DNA of 28,538 nt from CAXGTL01 sp964012725 (lineage in GTDB: Archaea > Nanobdellota > Nanobdellia > Woesearchaeales > CAXGTL01). A program made the position numbers and the translations under genes. Shown here in pieces: positions 14,730-22,643 of this stretch. The notes beneath the pieces were generated by a model. The model saw nothing but the letters and a program-made list of their open reading frames with translations, was not told where the DNA came from and did not search any database. Every line of letters starts with the position of its first letter. Positions within the stretch are counted from its first letter, which is position 1. The stretch covers positions 1-28,538 of the forward strand of contig CAXGTL010000013.1 of assembly GCA_964012725.1 (NCBI GenBank), read 5' to 3'.

Positions 14730-15452
14730 ATGAAAAGCACAAAAACAACATTATTAATAATAAGTTTACTACAATTACTCTGTTTTACAAATTCTTCATG
14801 TAGTTCAAAAACATCATCATCTCAAATACCTACAATAGAAAAATCTTCAGTTATAGATAATAATATAACAAATCCATCAACTTTAAAGAATAATGAAAGT
14901 GTATTAGAAAAAATAATAGAACCTTATTCACAAGATTCAAAATTAATCTTAATAGGTGCTAAAAAATGTGCTCAAAATAAAACTAATTATACAACTGGAT
15001 ATTTTAAGATAAATTATCCAATGGGGGATATACCAAGTGACAAAGGTGTATGTACAGATGTTATTGTTCGTTCTTTTAGAAATGCTGGGTATGATTTACA
15101 AGAATTAATTCATGAAGATATGAAAATAAATTTTCATCAATATCCTAATATTTGGGGACATAAAAAACCTGATTCAAATATAGATCATAGAAGAATACCT
15201 AACATTGTTACTTTTTTAAAAAAATATGGATCAAATCTAACTAAAGAAATTAATAAAAAAACACTTAATCAATGGCAACCAGGTGACATTGTTGTATGGA
15301 AACTTCCAAATGGATTAAAACATATAGGAATTATATCAGATAAACTTAATTCAAAAGAAGTACCATATGTAATTCATAATTTAGGATATACATCAGAAGA
15401 AAATGTTTTACAATTATGGGAAATAACAGGACATTATAGATATTGTAAATGA
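14730..15452 (+). CDS. DUF1287-family secreted protein, NlpC-like fold
   Basis: A 240-residue protein with an N-terminal signal or lipoprotein-like segment (hydrophobic residues 7-20, Cys18 and Cys24) and a low-complexity Ser/Asn linker to about residue 60. Residues about 65-240 carry the DUF1287 pattern: INYPMGDIPSDKGVCTDV with Cys108, AGYDLQELIHEDM, DSNIDHRRIPN, QWQPGDIVVW, GLKHIGIISD with His198, and a terminal TGHYRYC. The Cys/His arrangement resembles NlpC/P60 amidases. DUF1287 is chiefly bacterial, so transfer is likely. A TTTATAAA box about 27-34 nt before the ATG suggests leaderless expression. It converges without gap on the large secreted-protein gene. Confidence 0.88.
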   Translation: MKSTKTTLLIISLLQLLCFTNSSCSSKTSSSQIPTIEKSSVIDNNITNPSTLKNNESVLEKIIEPYSQDSKLILIGAKKCAQNKTNYTTGYFKINYPMGDIPSDKGVCTDVIVRSFRNAGYDLQELIHEDMKINFHQYPNIWGHKKPDSNIDHRRIPNIVTFLKKYGSNLTKEINKKTLNQWQPGDIVVWKLPNGLKHIGIISDKLNSKEVPYVIHNLGYTSEENVLQLWEITGHYRYCK

Positions 15453-17723
15453 TTAAGGAATAGTTGATGCTAATTCAATTGTTTCATCAACTGGGAAATC
15501 TGCATAACCTTTAACAACATACCACCTACCTGTAGAAGAATAACCCATTCCTTCTTTTCTAAATTTAACATAATCTTCTAAATCAACTTCCCAGATTCCA
15601 GTATAAGGAATATTTTTCCCATCAACTGTTTTGTATGTACCTGTAGCCATATAAACACTCTTAACACTGTTATCAGGATTTACAGATGCTATAACAGCTG
15701 AATGATAATCAGATCTAAAGTCTCCTTCTTTTCTTACTTGAGTCATTGCTTCTTCTTGTGTTAATTCTCCCCTTTCTACAGATTGCCAAGGATAATACTT
15801 ATATGCATCAAAAAAAATCATTTGACCAGGTTTAGGAGGATTATTGTTATCATTTGGTTTAAATAATAAATTTTTTTGTTTAAAATATGAAACCATATTA
15901 CGATTTCTTTGCAAAAAATTAGGGTTATTAGGATTATTTCCACCACTAGTTTGGTATTTAACACTTCCATCATAATAAGATTCAACCATATCTTTATTTA
16001 ATGTTGAACCTGCAAGTTCTGAAGAAATTTTTCCAACACTATTACAAACTACTTGATCACCAACATAACAAGCATACTCTGATCCTTCATCAAGATCACT
16101 TACTCTTTTTGATAACACAGGGGATTTAAGCCACCATAAAGTCCTATCACGTAATTCTTGTTGATTTTTTGCTGGTAATATATTTTGTGATGTAAATCCA
16201 AATCCATATTTATAAACATCAGGTGTTCTCTTATTATCTATCATATCAAACTCATAAGTACCAGTACTAGTTTCAAATTTCATTTTCATTCCAATAGCAT
16301 CCCTCTCAGCAATTTTACGATCAGTAACTGAAATTATACTATCAAAAACATTATGGCCATCAGAACCAAATCTCCAATGAGAATTCTCTATTTCACCTGG
16401 ACCTTCAATAGATGTTAAAGGTATGTCCTCTGTTGTATCAAATGTAATTGTACCACCAACTGGTCTCATAGTAAAATAATCTAAATCATTAATCCTTTTT
16501 CCGTATCTTGGATCTTTTTTTTTCATTACTCTAAAACTCTCAAAATCTACATACTTATTTCCATTTTTTAGTGTTACCTTATGTCCTAAACCATTAAGAA
16601 TCATTTTCTTATTACCATACCAAACATAATCTTCATTTTTATGATTATCTTTGTCAAAATCTTCTCCAAAATAGATGTCCACATCTTGCTGGGCATTAAT
16701 CAAAATATTATTTATTGTTGTATCACCTTGAATTAAGAATTGTCCATTATTATAATCTAAGTATCCCTCGTTTAAAACATCATTACTAGGAAGACTAACA
16801 TCAATATTGTCTGAAATAATTGTCAATTTATATTCTGATTCAAGATTTGTAATCTTTGTTTTCTCAAGTATATGAATATAATTCTCATAATATTCATAAG
16901 ATGTTGGTTTTGAGAATTTAATACCAAGTACATTTTCAGAAACACCTTTAACAATTTGTCCATCAAAGATTACTTCACCACTTCCATGAAAATTAATTTC
17001 TTCTATAGAAATATAATCTCCTTTTAAAATCATTTCATTTTCAAAAAATTTAACTTTTCCTTTAAAAGTGAATCCTCCCATTTCAAACCTTCCATTAGAT
17101 AAAGTTGTAACTTTAATATCCTTAGGAAGAGTTTTAAGATTTATTAAACAACATTTACCATTTTGAAATATATTTGTTTCTTGATAATATTTAGCATCTG
17201 ATACGATATTTTCTAAATCAAAAGTTATAGTATCTGATAAACCTTGTTTAAGTACAATTACTAAAGAATCTTTACTTAAATAATCATATTTTCCATCTAA
17301 TAAATCAAGGTTATCAAGAATATCGTTATGATTAAGATAAGATAATTGTTCATCTTCAAGTTTAGGTATGATTATATCTTTGGGAGTTACACCTGAAAAA
17401 TGATTTTCATCCAAAGCTTTTATTTGGTCATCTGACAATGCTGTGCCCATTTCCACCATTTCATCTAAAGGAATTGAATTTATTTTTTCTGGTGCTATTT
17501 CAGTTATTTTATATGGAAATCTTTGTGTTAATTCATACCAATTAATATAACTATATTTATCAACAGGCACTTTATTAAAATCTATTTTTTCATAATAATT
17601 AATAAGTACATTATTCCAATTATCAACTTTAGCATAATCCTCACCTGTCCATTGTTCTATAGCAAAGATAGTTGTAGCTAATAAAATGATTATAATAATC
17701 CAAGATATAATTTTATGTTTCAT
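15453..17723 (-). CDS. Large secreted protein with C-terminal NlpC/CHAP-like domain
   Basis: A 756-residue protein with an N-terminal signal segment (KHKIISWIIIIILLATTIFA). Residues about 150-480 are rich in short beta strands (FEMGGFTFKGKVKFFENEMILKGDYISIEEINFHGSG and similar), suggesting a beta-helix or repeated beta sandwich. The last 200 residues show CYVGDQVVCNSVGK, then PPKPGQMIFFDAYKYYP, then DYHSAVIASV and a glycine-rich strand region. The order Cys, PGxxxFFD, His-S-A resembles NlpC/P60 or CHAP cysteine amidases, but this is a weak call. It overlaps the pilin-like gene by 4 nt (ATGA), so the two are one operon and probably one cell-surface system. No cell-wall substrate is known in such archaea. 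Confidence 0.7.
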   Translation of the reverse strand: MKHKIISWIIIIILLATTIFAIEQWTGEDYAKVDNWNNVLINYYEKIDFNKVPVDKYSYINWYELTQRFPYKITEIAPEKINSIPLDEMVEMGTALSDDQIKALDENHFSGVTPKDIIIPKLEDEQLSYLNHNDILDNLDLLDGKYDYLSKDSLVIVLKQGLSDTITFDLENIVSDAKYYQETNIFQNGKCCLINLKTLPKDIKVTTLSNGRFEMGGFTFKGKVKFFENEMILKGDYISIEEINFHGSGEVIFDGQIVKGVSENVLGIKFSKPTSYEYYENYIHILEKTKITNLESEYKLTIISDNIDVSLPSNDVLNEGYLDYNNGQFLIQGDTTINNILINAQQDVDIYFGEDFDKDNHKNEDYVWYGNKKMILNGLGHKVTLKNGNKYVDFESFRVMKKKDPRYGKRINDLDYFTMRPVGGTITFDTTEDIPLTSIEGPGEIENSHWRFGSDGHNVFDSIISVTDRKIAERDAIGMKMKFETSTGTYEFDMIDNKRTPDVYKYGFGFTSQNILPAKNQQELRDRTLWWLKSPVLSKRVSDLDEGSEYACYVGDQVVCNSVGKISSELAGSTLNKDMVESYYDGSVKYQTSGGNNPNNPNFLQRNRNMVSYFKQKNLLFKPNDNNNPPKPGQMIFFDAYKYYPWQSVERGELTQEEAMTQVRKEGDFRSDYHSAVIASVNPDNSVKSVYMATGTYKTVDGKNIPYTGIWEVDLEDYVKFRKEGMGYSSTGRWYVVKGYADFPVDETIELASTIP

Positions 17724-18484
17724 TTTAAATCATATTTATTTGCAAATACAAACCTATAAGGCATGTCTAAAACTATTGATTTATCATCAATTATAACAAA
17801 ATAAATTGTGTCTCCAAAATTAATTTTTTCAATAGAAAATAGTGTATCATCAGTAATTTTAGAAATACAAGAGATACATACCACATTAGGATATAATAAT
17901 TGTTCTTTAATCATTTTATTAGATGTTTCATAAATTAATTTAAGTCTTACAGGATATTCTTGAGTAAACTTAGAAATAATCCTTTTTTGTTGACCTTTGT
18001 TTAAAGTTAAAGGATAATTTATGTCTACTTGTACAACATTGTCCTTGACCATAGTTTCTGATATAATTGGAGATTGCATTATTTCTACTCCTGAATCTTT
18101 AAATTCAGAAAAATTATTAATACAATTAGGTAAATTATGAGAAACATAATTTGAAATTTCATCTTCTATAACAGATAATTGTGGTATTTTATTTTCACCT
18201 TCATAATAAAAATATGCTGTACTTGAAAAAAGAAACGAATCAGCAGCTAATGGAGGGTCTGATGTATAACCACCTCTTACTCCTATTGTATAGACTGCTT
18301 TTTCAATTGTATTTTTTAAACATGAATCTACAAATAAATTTATAGATGTTAGTTCTGGTATAAGGTCTGTTGATGATTGTTCTATGGTTGGTTGTGAATT
18401 CATCAAATAATAAAATATCATAAAACAAATTACAAGAATAAATCCCATAACAATATAAATAGTTAATTGTGCTCTTTTTTTCAT
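17720..18484 (-). CDS. Pilin-like membrane-anchored surface protein
   Basis: A 254-residue protein beginning MKKRAQLTIYIVMGFIL: a short basic leader, then a roughly 20-residue hydrophobic helix, resembling archaeal class III (type IV pilin-like) signal sequences common in DPANN surface proteins. Cleavage would occur near the Arg-Ala-Gln. The rest is an extracellular alpha/beta domain with four or five Cys (Cys55, Cys116, and a CISC pair near residue 203) that may form disulfides. A TATA-like TTTATATATA sits upstream, back to back with the RNase P RNA promoter. Stop and start of the next gene overlap (ATGA). It may be an anchor or pseudopilin for the large secreted protein. Confidence 0.7.
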   Translation of the reverse strand: MKKRAQLTIYIVMGFILVICFMIFYYLMNSQPTIEQSSTDLIPELTSINLFVDSCLKNTIEKAVYTIGVRGGYTSDPPLAADSFLFSSTAYFYYEGENKIPQLSVIEDEISNYVSHNLPNCINNFSEFKDSGVEIMQSPIISETMVKDNVVQVDINYPLTLNKGQQKRIISKFTQEYPVRLKLIYETSNKMIKEQLLYPNVVCISCISKITDDTLFSIEKINFGDTIYFVIIDDKSIVLDMPYRFVFANKYDLK

Positions 18485-18542
18485 TATTAATTTAATTTAT
18501 AATAATTATATATATAAAACTAACTAATAAATAGACCAAAAG

Positions 18543-18550
18543 CTTTAAAA
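18543..18550 (+). promoter_or_regulatory. TATA box of the RNase P RNA gene
   Basis: CTTTAAAA sits about 25-30 nt ahead of the first paired base of the RNase P RNA (18573), the standard spacing for an archaeal promoter. Confidence 0.55.
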
Positions 18551-18572
18551 ATCAAGATTATTACCTATATAC

Positions 18573-18915
18573 TAACGTAGGGAACTGCTTAACTGACGGC
18601 ACCATGTGCTGAAGAAAGTCCATCCACTGCTGGCAGAGTTTTTATATGAAAACTTATGTCTTAAAATGCTACTCTAGGAATAGAGATCCTTAATAGGATG
18701 GTAAAGGCTCAGAAACGATATCCCTATCTGTTAGCTATGATGTGGCGAAGTACTGGGTGACTTGTATGAGATCCCACAGAGTGTTTGAGCAGATAGGAAG
18801 ATTGAAACGGTGATTCCTTAGCAAGTGAAAGTTCAGTATGAACGAATAGTAGAATGTTAAGATGGTCTGTCCTAACGGAGACCAATAAAAGGTGGCTTAT
18901 AGGTTTCCTACGTTA
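18573..18915 (+). ncRNA. rnpB: RNase P RNA
   Basis: About 343 nt. The ends pair as helix P1: TAACGTAGG at 18573-18581 with CCTACGTTA at 18907-18915. Conserved segments are recognisable in order: GAAGAAAGTCCATCC (region I, P4 5' strand), CAGAAACGATATCC (region II/III area), a central GAGCAGATAGGAAG-like part, and AAAGGTGGCTTATAGG close to the 3' end (region V, P4 3' strand). The RNA is the catalytic part of the enzyme that removes 5' leaders from pre-tRNA and works with proteins such as the Rpp21 homologue encoded at 9433-9741. The size is normal for archaea. Confidence 0.93.
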
Positions 18916-18916
18916 C

Positions 18917-18930
18917 TTTATTTTTATCTT
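18917..18930 (+). terminator. T-rich terminator after RNase P RNA
   Basis: CTTTATTTTTATCTT immediately after the P1 helix is a pyrimidine, T-run tract of the type that ends archaeal transcripts. No separate hairpin is required. Confidence 0.5.
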
Positions 18931-19014
18931 CATCTAAAAATCCTACTTCGTTTTACTCATTTCATTCGTAAAACTACGCCTGGCCATGCCATGTTTGCCA
19001 AACAAACATAGGCA
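18931..19014. repeat. Intergenic hairpin repeat, family 1, copy B
   Basis: Second copy of the element at 13486. Shared blocks include CATCTAAAAATCCTAC and TGGCCATGCCAT. Hairpins: GTTTTAC 18950-18956 with GTAAAAC 18968-18974, and TGCCATGTTTG 18987-18997 with CAAACAT 19003-19009 plus GGCA 19011-19014 (one bulged A, loop CCAAA). The stem sequences differ from copy A while the pairing is kept. The copy seems interrupted by the family 2 element at 19021, since the GCACAG...ATTTTGAATG end block is found again at 19075-19096. Confidence 0.65.
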
Positions 19015-19020
19015 TACACG

Positions 19021-19074
19021 TGTCGGAAATGCAGAGCATTTCTGAGCATGATCAGAAATTTCCAATTTCTGACA
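19021..19074. repeat. Twin-hairpin repeat, family 2, copy 1
   Basis: Exact architecture: TGT 19021-19023; 9-bp stem 19024-19032/19036-19044 with loop AGA; spacer AGCATGAT 19045-19052; 8-bp stem CAGAAATT 19053-19060 / AATTTCTG 19064-19071 with loop TCC; ACA 19072-19074, which can pair with the opening TGT. The second copy at 27814-27867 has the same lengths, the same spacer and different stem bases. Confidence 0.75.
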
Positions 19075-19149
19075 GCACAGGAGGATATTTTGAATGAAGC
19101 TAAACTAACAGTTAAATATATAAACTAATAAAAAAATACATATTAACAT

Positions 19150-19198
19150 GGTTAGAAATCTCTGATTTATAACCAACGAACGAAACGGAGTGAAGTGA
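19150..19198 (+). repeat. Hairpin plus GAACG/GTGAAGTGA tract ahead of Sec61-beta
   Basis: An 11-position stem (19150-19160 with 19164-19174, one mismatch, loop TCT) is followed by ACGAACG, GGAG and GTGAAGTGA blocks. The same order of blocks, after a hairpin, precedes the glycosyltransferase start on the minus strand near 27788-27837. The GGAG at 19187-19190 is the likely ribosome binding site of the Sec61-beta gene, so the repeat end overlaps the translation start signal. Confidence 0.55.
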
Positions 19199-19380
19199 AA
19201 TTGTCAAAAGATAATAAAATGAGAATGCCATCAGGCATGGGTGGACTAGTAAGGTATTTTGATGATTATAAATCAAAGATAGAGTTCAAACCTCAGCATG
19301 TTATTATATTAGTGATCATTGTTTTAATTATTGAAATTATATTACATCTTTATGGTTATTCTTGGTTTGGCTTTTCATAA
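19195..19380 (+). CDS. Preprotein translocase subunit Sec61-beta (SecG)
   Basis: A 61-residue (or 59-residue) protein of the archaeal Sec61-beta family: a basic N-terminus, the conserved MPSGMGGLVRYFDDY segment, then one transmembrane helix (about residues 36-54) at the C-terminal end. It is the small subunit of the SecYE-beta protein-conducting channel in the cytoplasmic membrane. The start is either GTG 19195 (4 nt after GGAG) or TTG 19201 (10 nt after); TTG gives the more usual MSK beginning. The gene follows RNase P RNA and a set of repeats, and the truncated helicase begins 2 nt after its stop. Confidence 0.88.
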   Translation: MKLSKDNKMRMPSGMGGLVRYFDDYKSKIEFKPQHVIILVIIVLIIEIILHLYGYSWFGFS

Positions 19381-19382
19381 TT

Positions 19383-20966
19383 ATGACTCAAATAGCAACT
19401 GTAACAAATAATTATGTAATTGATTTAGCATTAAATACAATTTCTATTGGAAAGCAAGCTTTAGTTTTTGTTAATTCTAAAAGAAGTGCTGAAAAAACTG
19501 CTGAAGACCTTTCCCGTCAAATAAAGAATGTTGTTTTGAATGATTTAAGTGAAAAAATGTTACATGCTTTACCAAAGCCAACTAAACAATGCGAAAGATT
19601 GAGTAAATGTATTAAAAATGGAATTGCATTTCATCATGCAGGCCTTGTTCATAAGCAAAAGGAAATGATTGAAGATGAATTTAGAAGTGGTAAGATAAAA
19701 GTTATTTGTTGTACACCAACACTTGCAGCTGGTGTTGATTTACCTGCTTTTCGTACTATAATAAAAGATTTAAGAAGATATAGTTCTCGTGGATTAAACT
19801 GGATACCTGTTTTAGAATATGAACAACAAGCTGGTAGAGCTGGTCGTCCTAGTTATGATGATTATGGAGAAGCTATATGTATTGCTGTTACTGATTCTTC
19901 TAGAAAAGAAATTGTTAAAAGATATATTAATGGAGAAGTTGAAGAAATTTATTCTAAGCTAGCTGTTGAGCCTGTACTTCGTACTTATGTTTTGTCTTTA
20001 ATTGCATCTGGTTTTATTACTTCTAGAAATGATTTGATTGATTTTTTTTCTAAAACATTTTATGCTTATCAGTTTAAGGATATGGATAAAATAAAATCAA
20101 TCATGGATAAAATGATTCATCTTTTGACTAAGTTTGAGTTTATTATGAAAATTAACCACACAGAAGATGATGATTCTAAGAATAATGAATTTACTTCTGC
20201 AAATAAATTAGATGAAGATAATAAAAACATTAATTACAAAGCAACAATAATAGGAAAAAGAGTTGCACAGCTTTACATTGATCCATTAACAGCTAATTAT
20301 TTAATCAAACATGTTAAATTAGTTAATATAAAGAATGAAATAAGTTTTTTACAATTAATATCTCATACTTCTGAGATTCGGCCTTTGTTAAAAGTTCGGA
20401 ATAAAGATATGGAAGATGTGAATGAGTTCTTGTTAAGGCATAATGTTTTTATTTTAGAAAAAGAACCAGAAATATATGATTCTGAGTATGATGAGTTTTT
20501 GTCTTCAATTAAAACTTCAATGTTTTTCTATGACTGGATAAATGAAAAAGATGAAGAGTTTCTTTTAGATAAATATAATACTAGGCCAGGTGAGATAAAA
20601 GTTAAATTAGATATTGCTGATTGGTTACTTTATTCAACTGAGGAATTGTGTAAGCTTTTGAAGATGCATTCTGTTGTAAAAGAGATTATGAAATTAAGAA
20701 TAAGATTGCAGTTTGGAGTTAGAGAAGAATTACTTGGTTTACTTAGGTTAAAGAATATTGGGAGGGTTCGTGCGCGTAAGTTACATTATAATAAAATAAA
20801 AACAATTGAAGATGTTAAGAAATGTGATTTATTGAAATTAGTACAGATTCTTGGTAAGAAGACTGCAATTGATGTCAAGGAACAGGTTGGTATCAAAGTG
20901 GATGCAAGTAAAATTATAGTCAAAAAGAATAAAAGAAAAGGTCAGATTAGTTTGTTGGATTATTGA
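19383..20966 (+). CDS. Hel308-like helicase lacking the first RecA domain
   Basis: A 527-residue protein matching the C-terminal two thirds of Hel308/Ski2-like DNA helicases. It starts almost at motif IV (ALVFVNSKRSAEKTAEDL), then GIAFHHAGLVHKQKEMIE, TPTLAAGVDLPAFRTII (motif V), QQAGRAGRP (motif VI), a winged-helix and ratchet region, and a terminal helix-hairpin-helix (LLRLKNIGRVRARKLH). It ends GQISLLDY, resembling a PCNA-binding PIP box. Intact Hel308 is about 700 residues; the first RecA domain with Walker A and the DExH box is absent and no such sequence lies upstream, which is Sec61-beta. Alone it should not hydrolyse ATP. It may be half of a split helicase, as known in Nanoarchaeum, or a DNA-binding factor. 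The frame is intact. Confidence 0.85.
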   Translation: MTQIATVTNNYVIDLALNTISIGKQALVFVNSKRSAEKTAEDLSRQIKNVVLNDLSEKMLHALPKPTKQCERLSKCIKNGIAFHHAGLVHKQKEMIEDEFRSGKIKVICCTPTLAAGVDLPAFRTIIKDLRRYSSRGLNWIPVLEYEQQAGRAGRPSYDDYGEAICIAVTDSSRKEIVKRYINGEVEEIYSKLAVEPVLRTYVLSLIASGFITSRNDLIDFFSKTFYAYQFKDMDKIKSIMDKMIHLLTKFEFIMKINHTEDDDSKNNEFTSANKLDEDNKNINYKATIIGKRVAQLYIDPLTANYLIKHVKLVNIKNEISFLQLISHTSEIRPLLKVRNKDMEDVNEFLLRHNVFILEKEPEIYDSEYDEFLSSIKTSMFFYDWINEKDEEFLLDKYNTRPGEIKVKLDIADWLLYSTEELCKLLKMHSVVKEIMKLRIRLQFGVREELLGLLRLKNIGRVRARKLHYNKIKTIEDVKKCDLLKLVQILGKKTAIDVKEQVGIKVDASKIIVKKNKRKGQISLLDY

Positions 20967-21325
20967 GGTATTTCTTTTTGTAAAATAGATACAAGATCTC
21001 TAGGCATGAATGGTTTTTCTATTATACCTTTTGCGCCATATTGAATTACATCTTCTCTTTCTTGAGATGTTGCTCCACCAGTCATAGCATACATAATAAG
21101 TTCAGGATATAATTGTTTTGCTTCATGAATAAGTTTATCTCCTTGCATATTAGGCATATTTATATCAGTAAATAAAACCTTAACATCAGGATGTTGTTGT
21201 AATACTTCTAAAGCTTCTAAACCATCTTCTGCTTGTAAAACTTCATAACCTGATCTTTCCACAACCCTTGCTCCAAATACACGTACAATTTTTTCATCAT
21301 CTACAATTAATACTTTATATGTCAT
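20960..21325 (-). CDS. CheY-like response regulator receiver
   Basis: A 121-residue stand-alone receiver domain. Acid pocket Asp9/Asp10, phospho-acceptor Asp54 (FTDINMPN), switch Thr82 and Lys104 (IIEKPF) are all present, so phosphorylation-dependent signalling should be possible. There is no output domain, hence it must work by binding a partner, as CheY does. No histidine kinase is in the window. A TTTATAAA box about 30 nt ahead of the ATG indicates leaderless transcription. Its end overlaps the convergent helicase gene by 7 nt. Two-component proteins are sparse in DPANN archaea, so transfer from bacteria is possible. Confidence 0.92.
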   Translation of the reverse strand: MTYKVLIVDDEKIVRVFGARVVERSGYEVLQAEDGLEALEVLQQHPDVKVLFTDINMPNMQGDKLIHEAKQLYPELIMYAMTGGATSQEREDVIQYGAKGIIEKPFMPRDLVSILQKEIPQ

Positions 21326-21382
21326 TTTATATATAGAAAATTCTTCTCCTTTATAAATGTTGAGTTTTTTACTACTGTGTAG

Positions 21383-22483
21383 TTAACCTAAAACCTTCTC
21401 AATCAAACTCTTTTTCTTACCTAGCTTTTTGAACTGTTTTAAAACATCTTTTTGTTTCTTAGTTAGTTTCTTAGGAACATCAATTATAACTTTTATATTT
21501 TGTGAACCAGTACCGTAACCTCGTAGATTAGGTATACCTTTGTTTTTCATCCTAAACACAGTGTTTGATTGTGTTCCTGAAGGTATCTTTAGTGTAGCTT
21601 TTCCTTCTAATGTAGGCACATCTATAGTTCCACCTAATGCAGCTGTTGCAAAATGTATAGGCATTTCTAAAAATATGTCATCACCATGTCTTTCAAAGAT
21701 TTTGTGTTTCTTAATTCTAAGCAAAACATAGAGATCTCCTGAAGGTCCTCCTTTAACACCTGCTTCACCTTCACCTGCAACTCTTAGCCTAGTGCCATTG
21801 TCAACACCAGCTGGGATTTTGATTGGGATTTTTTTTGTTTTTCTAATTCTACCAGTTCCATCACAAACATTACACATATCTTTTATTACATTTCCTTCTC
21901 CATAACATTTTCTACAAGAAGTTGTTGTTTGGAATACACCAAAAAATGTTTTTTGTATTTGTCTAACCATACCAGAACCATGACAATCTGGACATGTCTT
22001 AATACCTGACTTTGATTTTGCACCTGTACCATCACATTTTGTGCAAGTATCCATTTTTGTGATTGCAATTGTTTTTTTTGTACCAGTTGCTGCTTCTTCT
22101 AATGATATTTCTAAACCATATTGAAGATCAGCACCTCTTATTACTCTTTTACCTTGCCTTCTTCCACCACCAAACATTCCACCTGAAAACATTGATTCAA
22201 ACAAATCTCCAAAGTCGAAATTAGCACCACCTGAATGAAATCCAGAAAAATCAAAACCTCTTCCATTAAAGTCTGCTGTACCATACTGATCATACTGTTT
22301 ACGTTTTTTGTCATCACCTAATACAGCCGCTGCTTCATTTATCTCTTTAAACTTTTCTGAAGCATTTGGTTCTTTATTAACATCTGGATGATATTTCTTT
22401 GCTAGCTTTTTATATGCTTTTTTGATTTGTTCTCTAGTTGAATCTTTGCTAACTCCAAGTATTTTGTAATAGTCTTTGGTCAT
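21383..22483 (-). CDS. dnaJ: Chaperone DnaJ
   Basis: A 366-residue type I DnaJ (Hsp40). Residues 1-70 are the J domain with His32-Pro33-Asp34, which stimulates DnaK ATPase; a Gly/Phe region follows (about 74-115); then four CxxCxGxG zinc repeats (CTKCDGTG, CPDCHGSG, CRKCYGEG, CNVCDGTG) and the substrate-binding C-terminal domains (GDLYVLLRIKKHKIFERHGDD, TLKIPSGTQSNTVFRMKNKG). Complete and of normal length. Its ATG overlaps the stop of a small membrane-protein gene (ATGA), which puts translation under the control of that gene's start and of the structured leader before it. Confidence 0.97.
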   Translation of the reverse strand: MTKDYYKILGVSKDSTREQIKKAYKKLAKKYHPDVNKEPNASEKFKEINEAAAVLGDDKKRKQYDQYGTADFNGRGFDFSGFHSGGANFDFGDLFESMFSGGMFGGGRRQGKRVIRGADLQYGLEISLEEAATGTKKTIAITKMDTCTKCDGTGAKSKSGIKTCPDCHGSGMVRQIQKTFFGVFQTTTSCRKCYGEGNVIKDMCNVCDGTGRIRKTKKIPIKIPAGVDNGTRLRVAGEGEAGVKGGPSGDLYVLLRIKKHKIFERHGDDIFLEMPIHFATAALGGTIDVPTLEGKATLKIPSGTQSNTVFRMKNKGIPNLRGYGTGSQNIKVIIDVPKKLTKKQKDVLKQFKKLGKKKSLIEKVLG

Positions 22484-22638
22484 TCAAACTTACCCCTAAC
22501 CTTATACTTATCGCCGTTTACAACTTCTTGTAAGTTTGCTGCAATCTTTTTTTCAACAGACTTGTTTGCCATTAAAAACTTAACTAGAAAATAGACTATT
22601 AAAAATATTCCACCATATATTAACCAATTGTTTTCCAT
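22480..22638 (-). CDS. Small single-pass membrane protein coupled to dnaJ (52 aa)
   Basis: A 52-residue frame from ATG 22638: MENNWLIYGG followed by one hydrophobic helix (IFLIVYFLVKFLM, residues 11-23) and a basic soluble tail (ANKSVEKKIAANLQEVVNGDKYKVRGKFE). AAAAAGGTGA sits 6 nt upstream and can pair with the loop of the upstream hairpin. Its stop overlaps the dnaJ start, so it is co-translated. It may tether or modulate the chaperone at the membrane, or merely serve as a leader peptide for dnaJ. No family is recognised. Confidence 0.65.
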   Translation of the reverse strand: MENNWLIYGGIFLIVYFLVKFLMANKSVEKKIAANLQEVVNGDKYKVRGKFE

Positions 22639-22643
22639 TTTGT

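Noticed and set aside
19103..19382. Missing first half of the Hel308-like helicase in another frame
   Set aside because: The stretch holds only a repeat and Sec61-beta; no Walker A or DExH motif in any frame I read.
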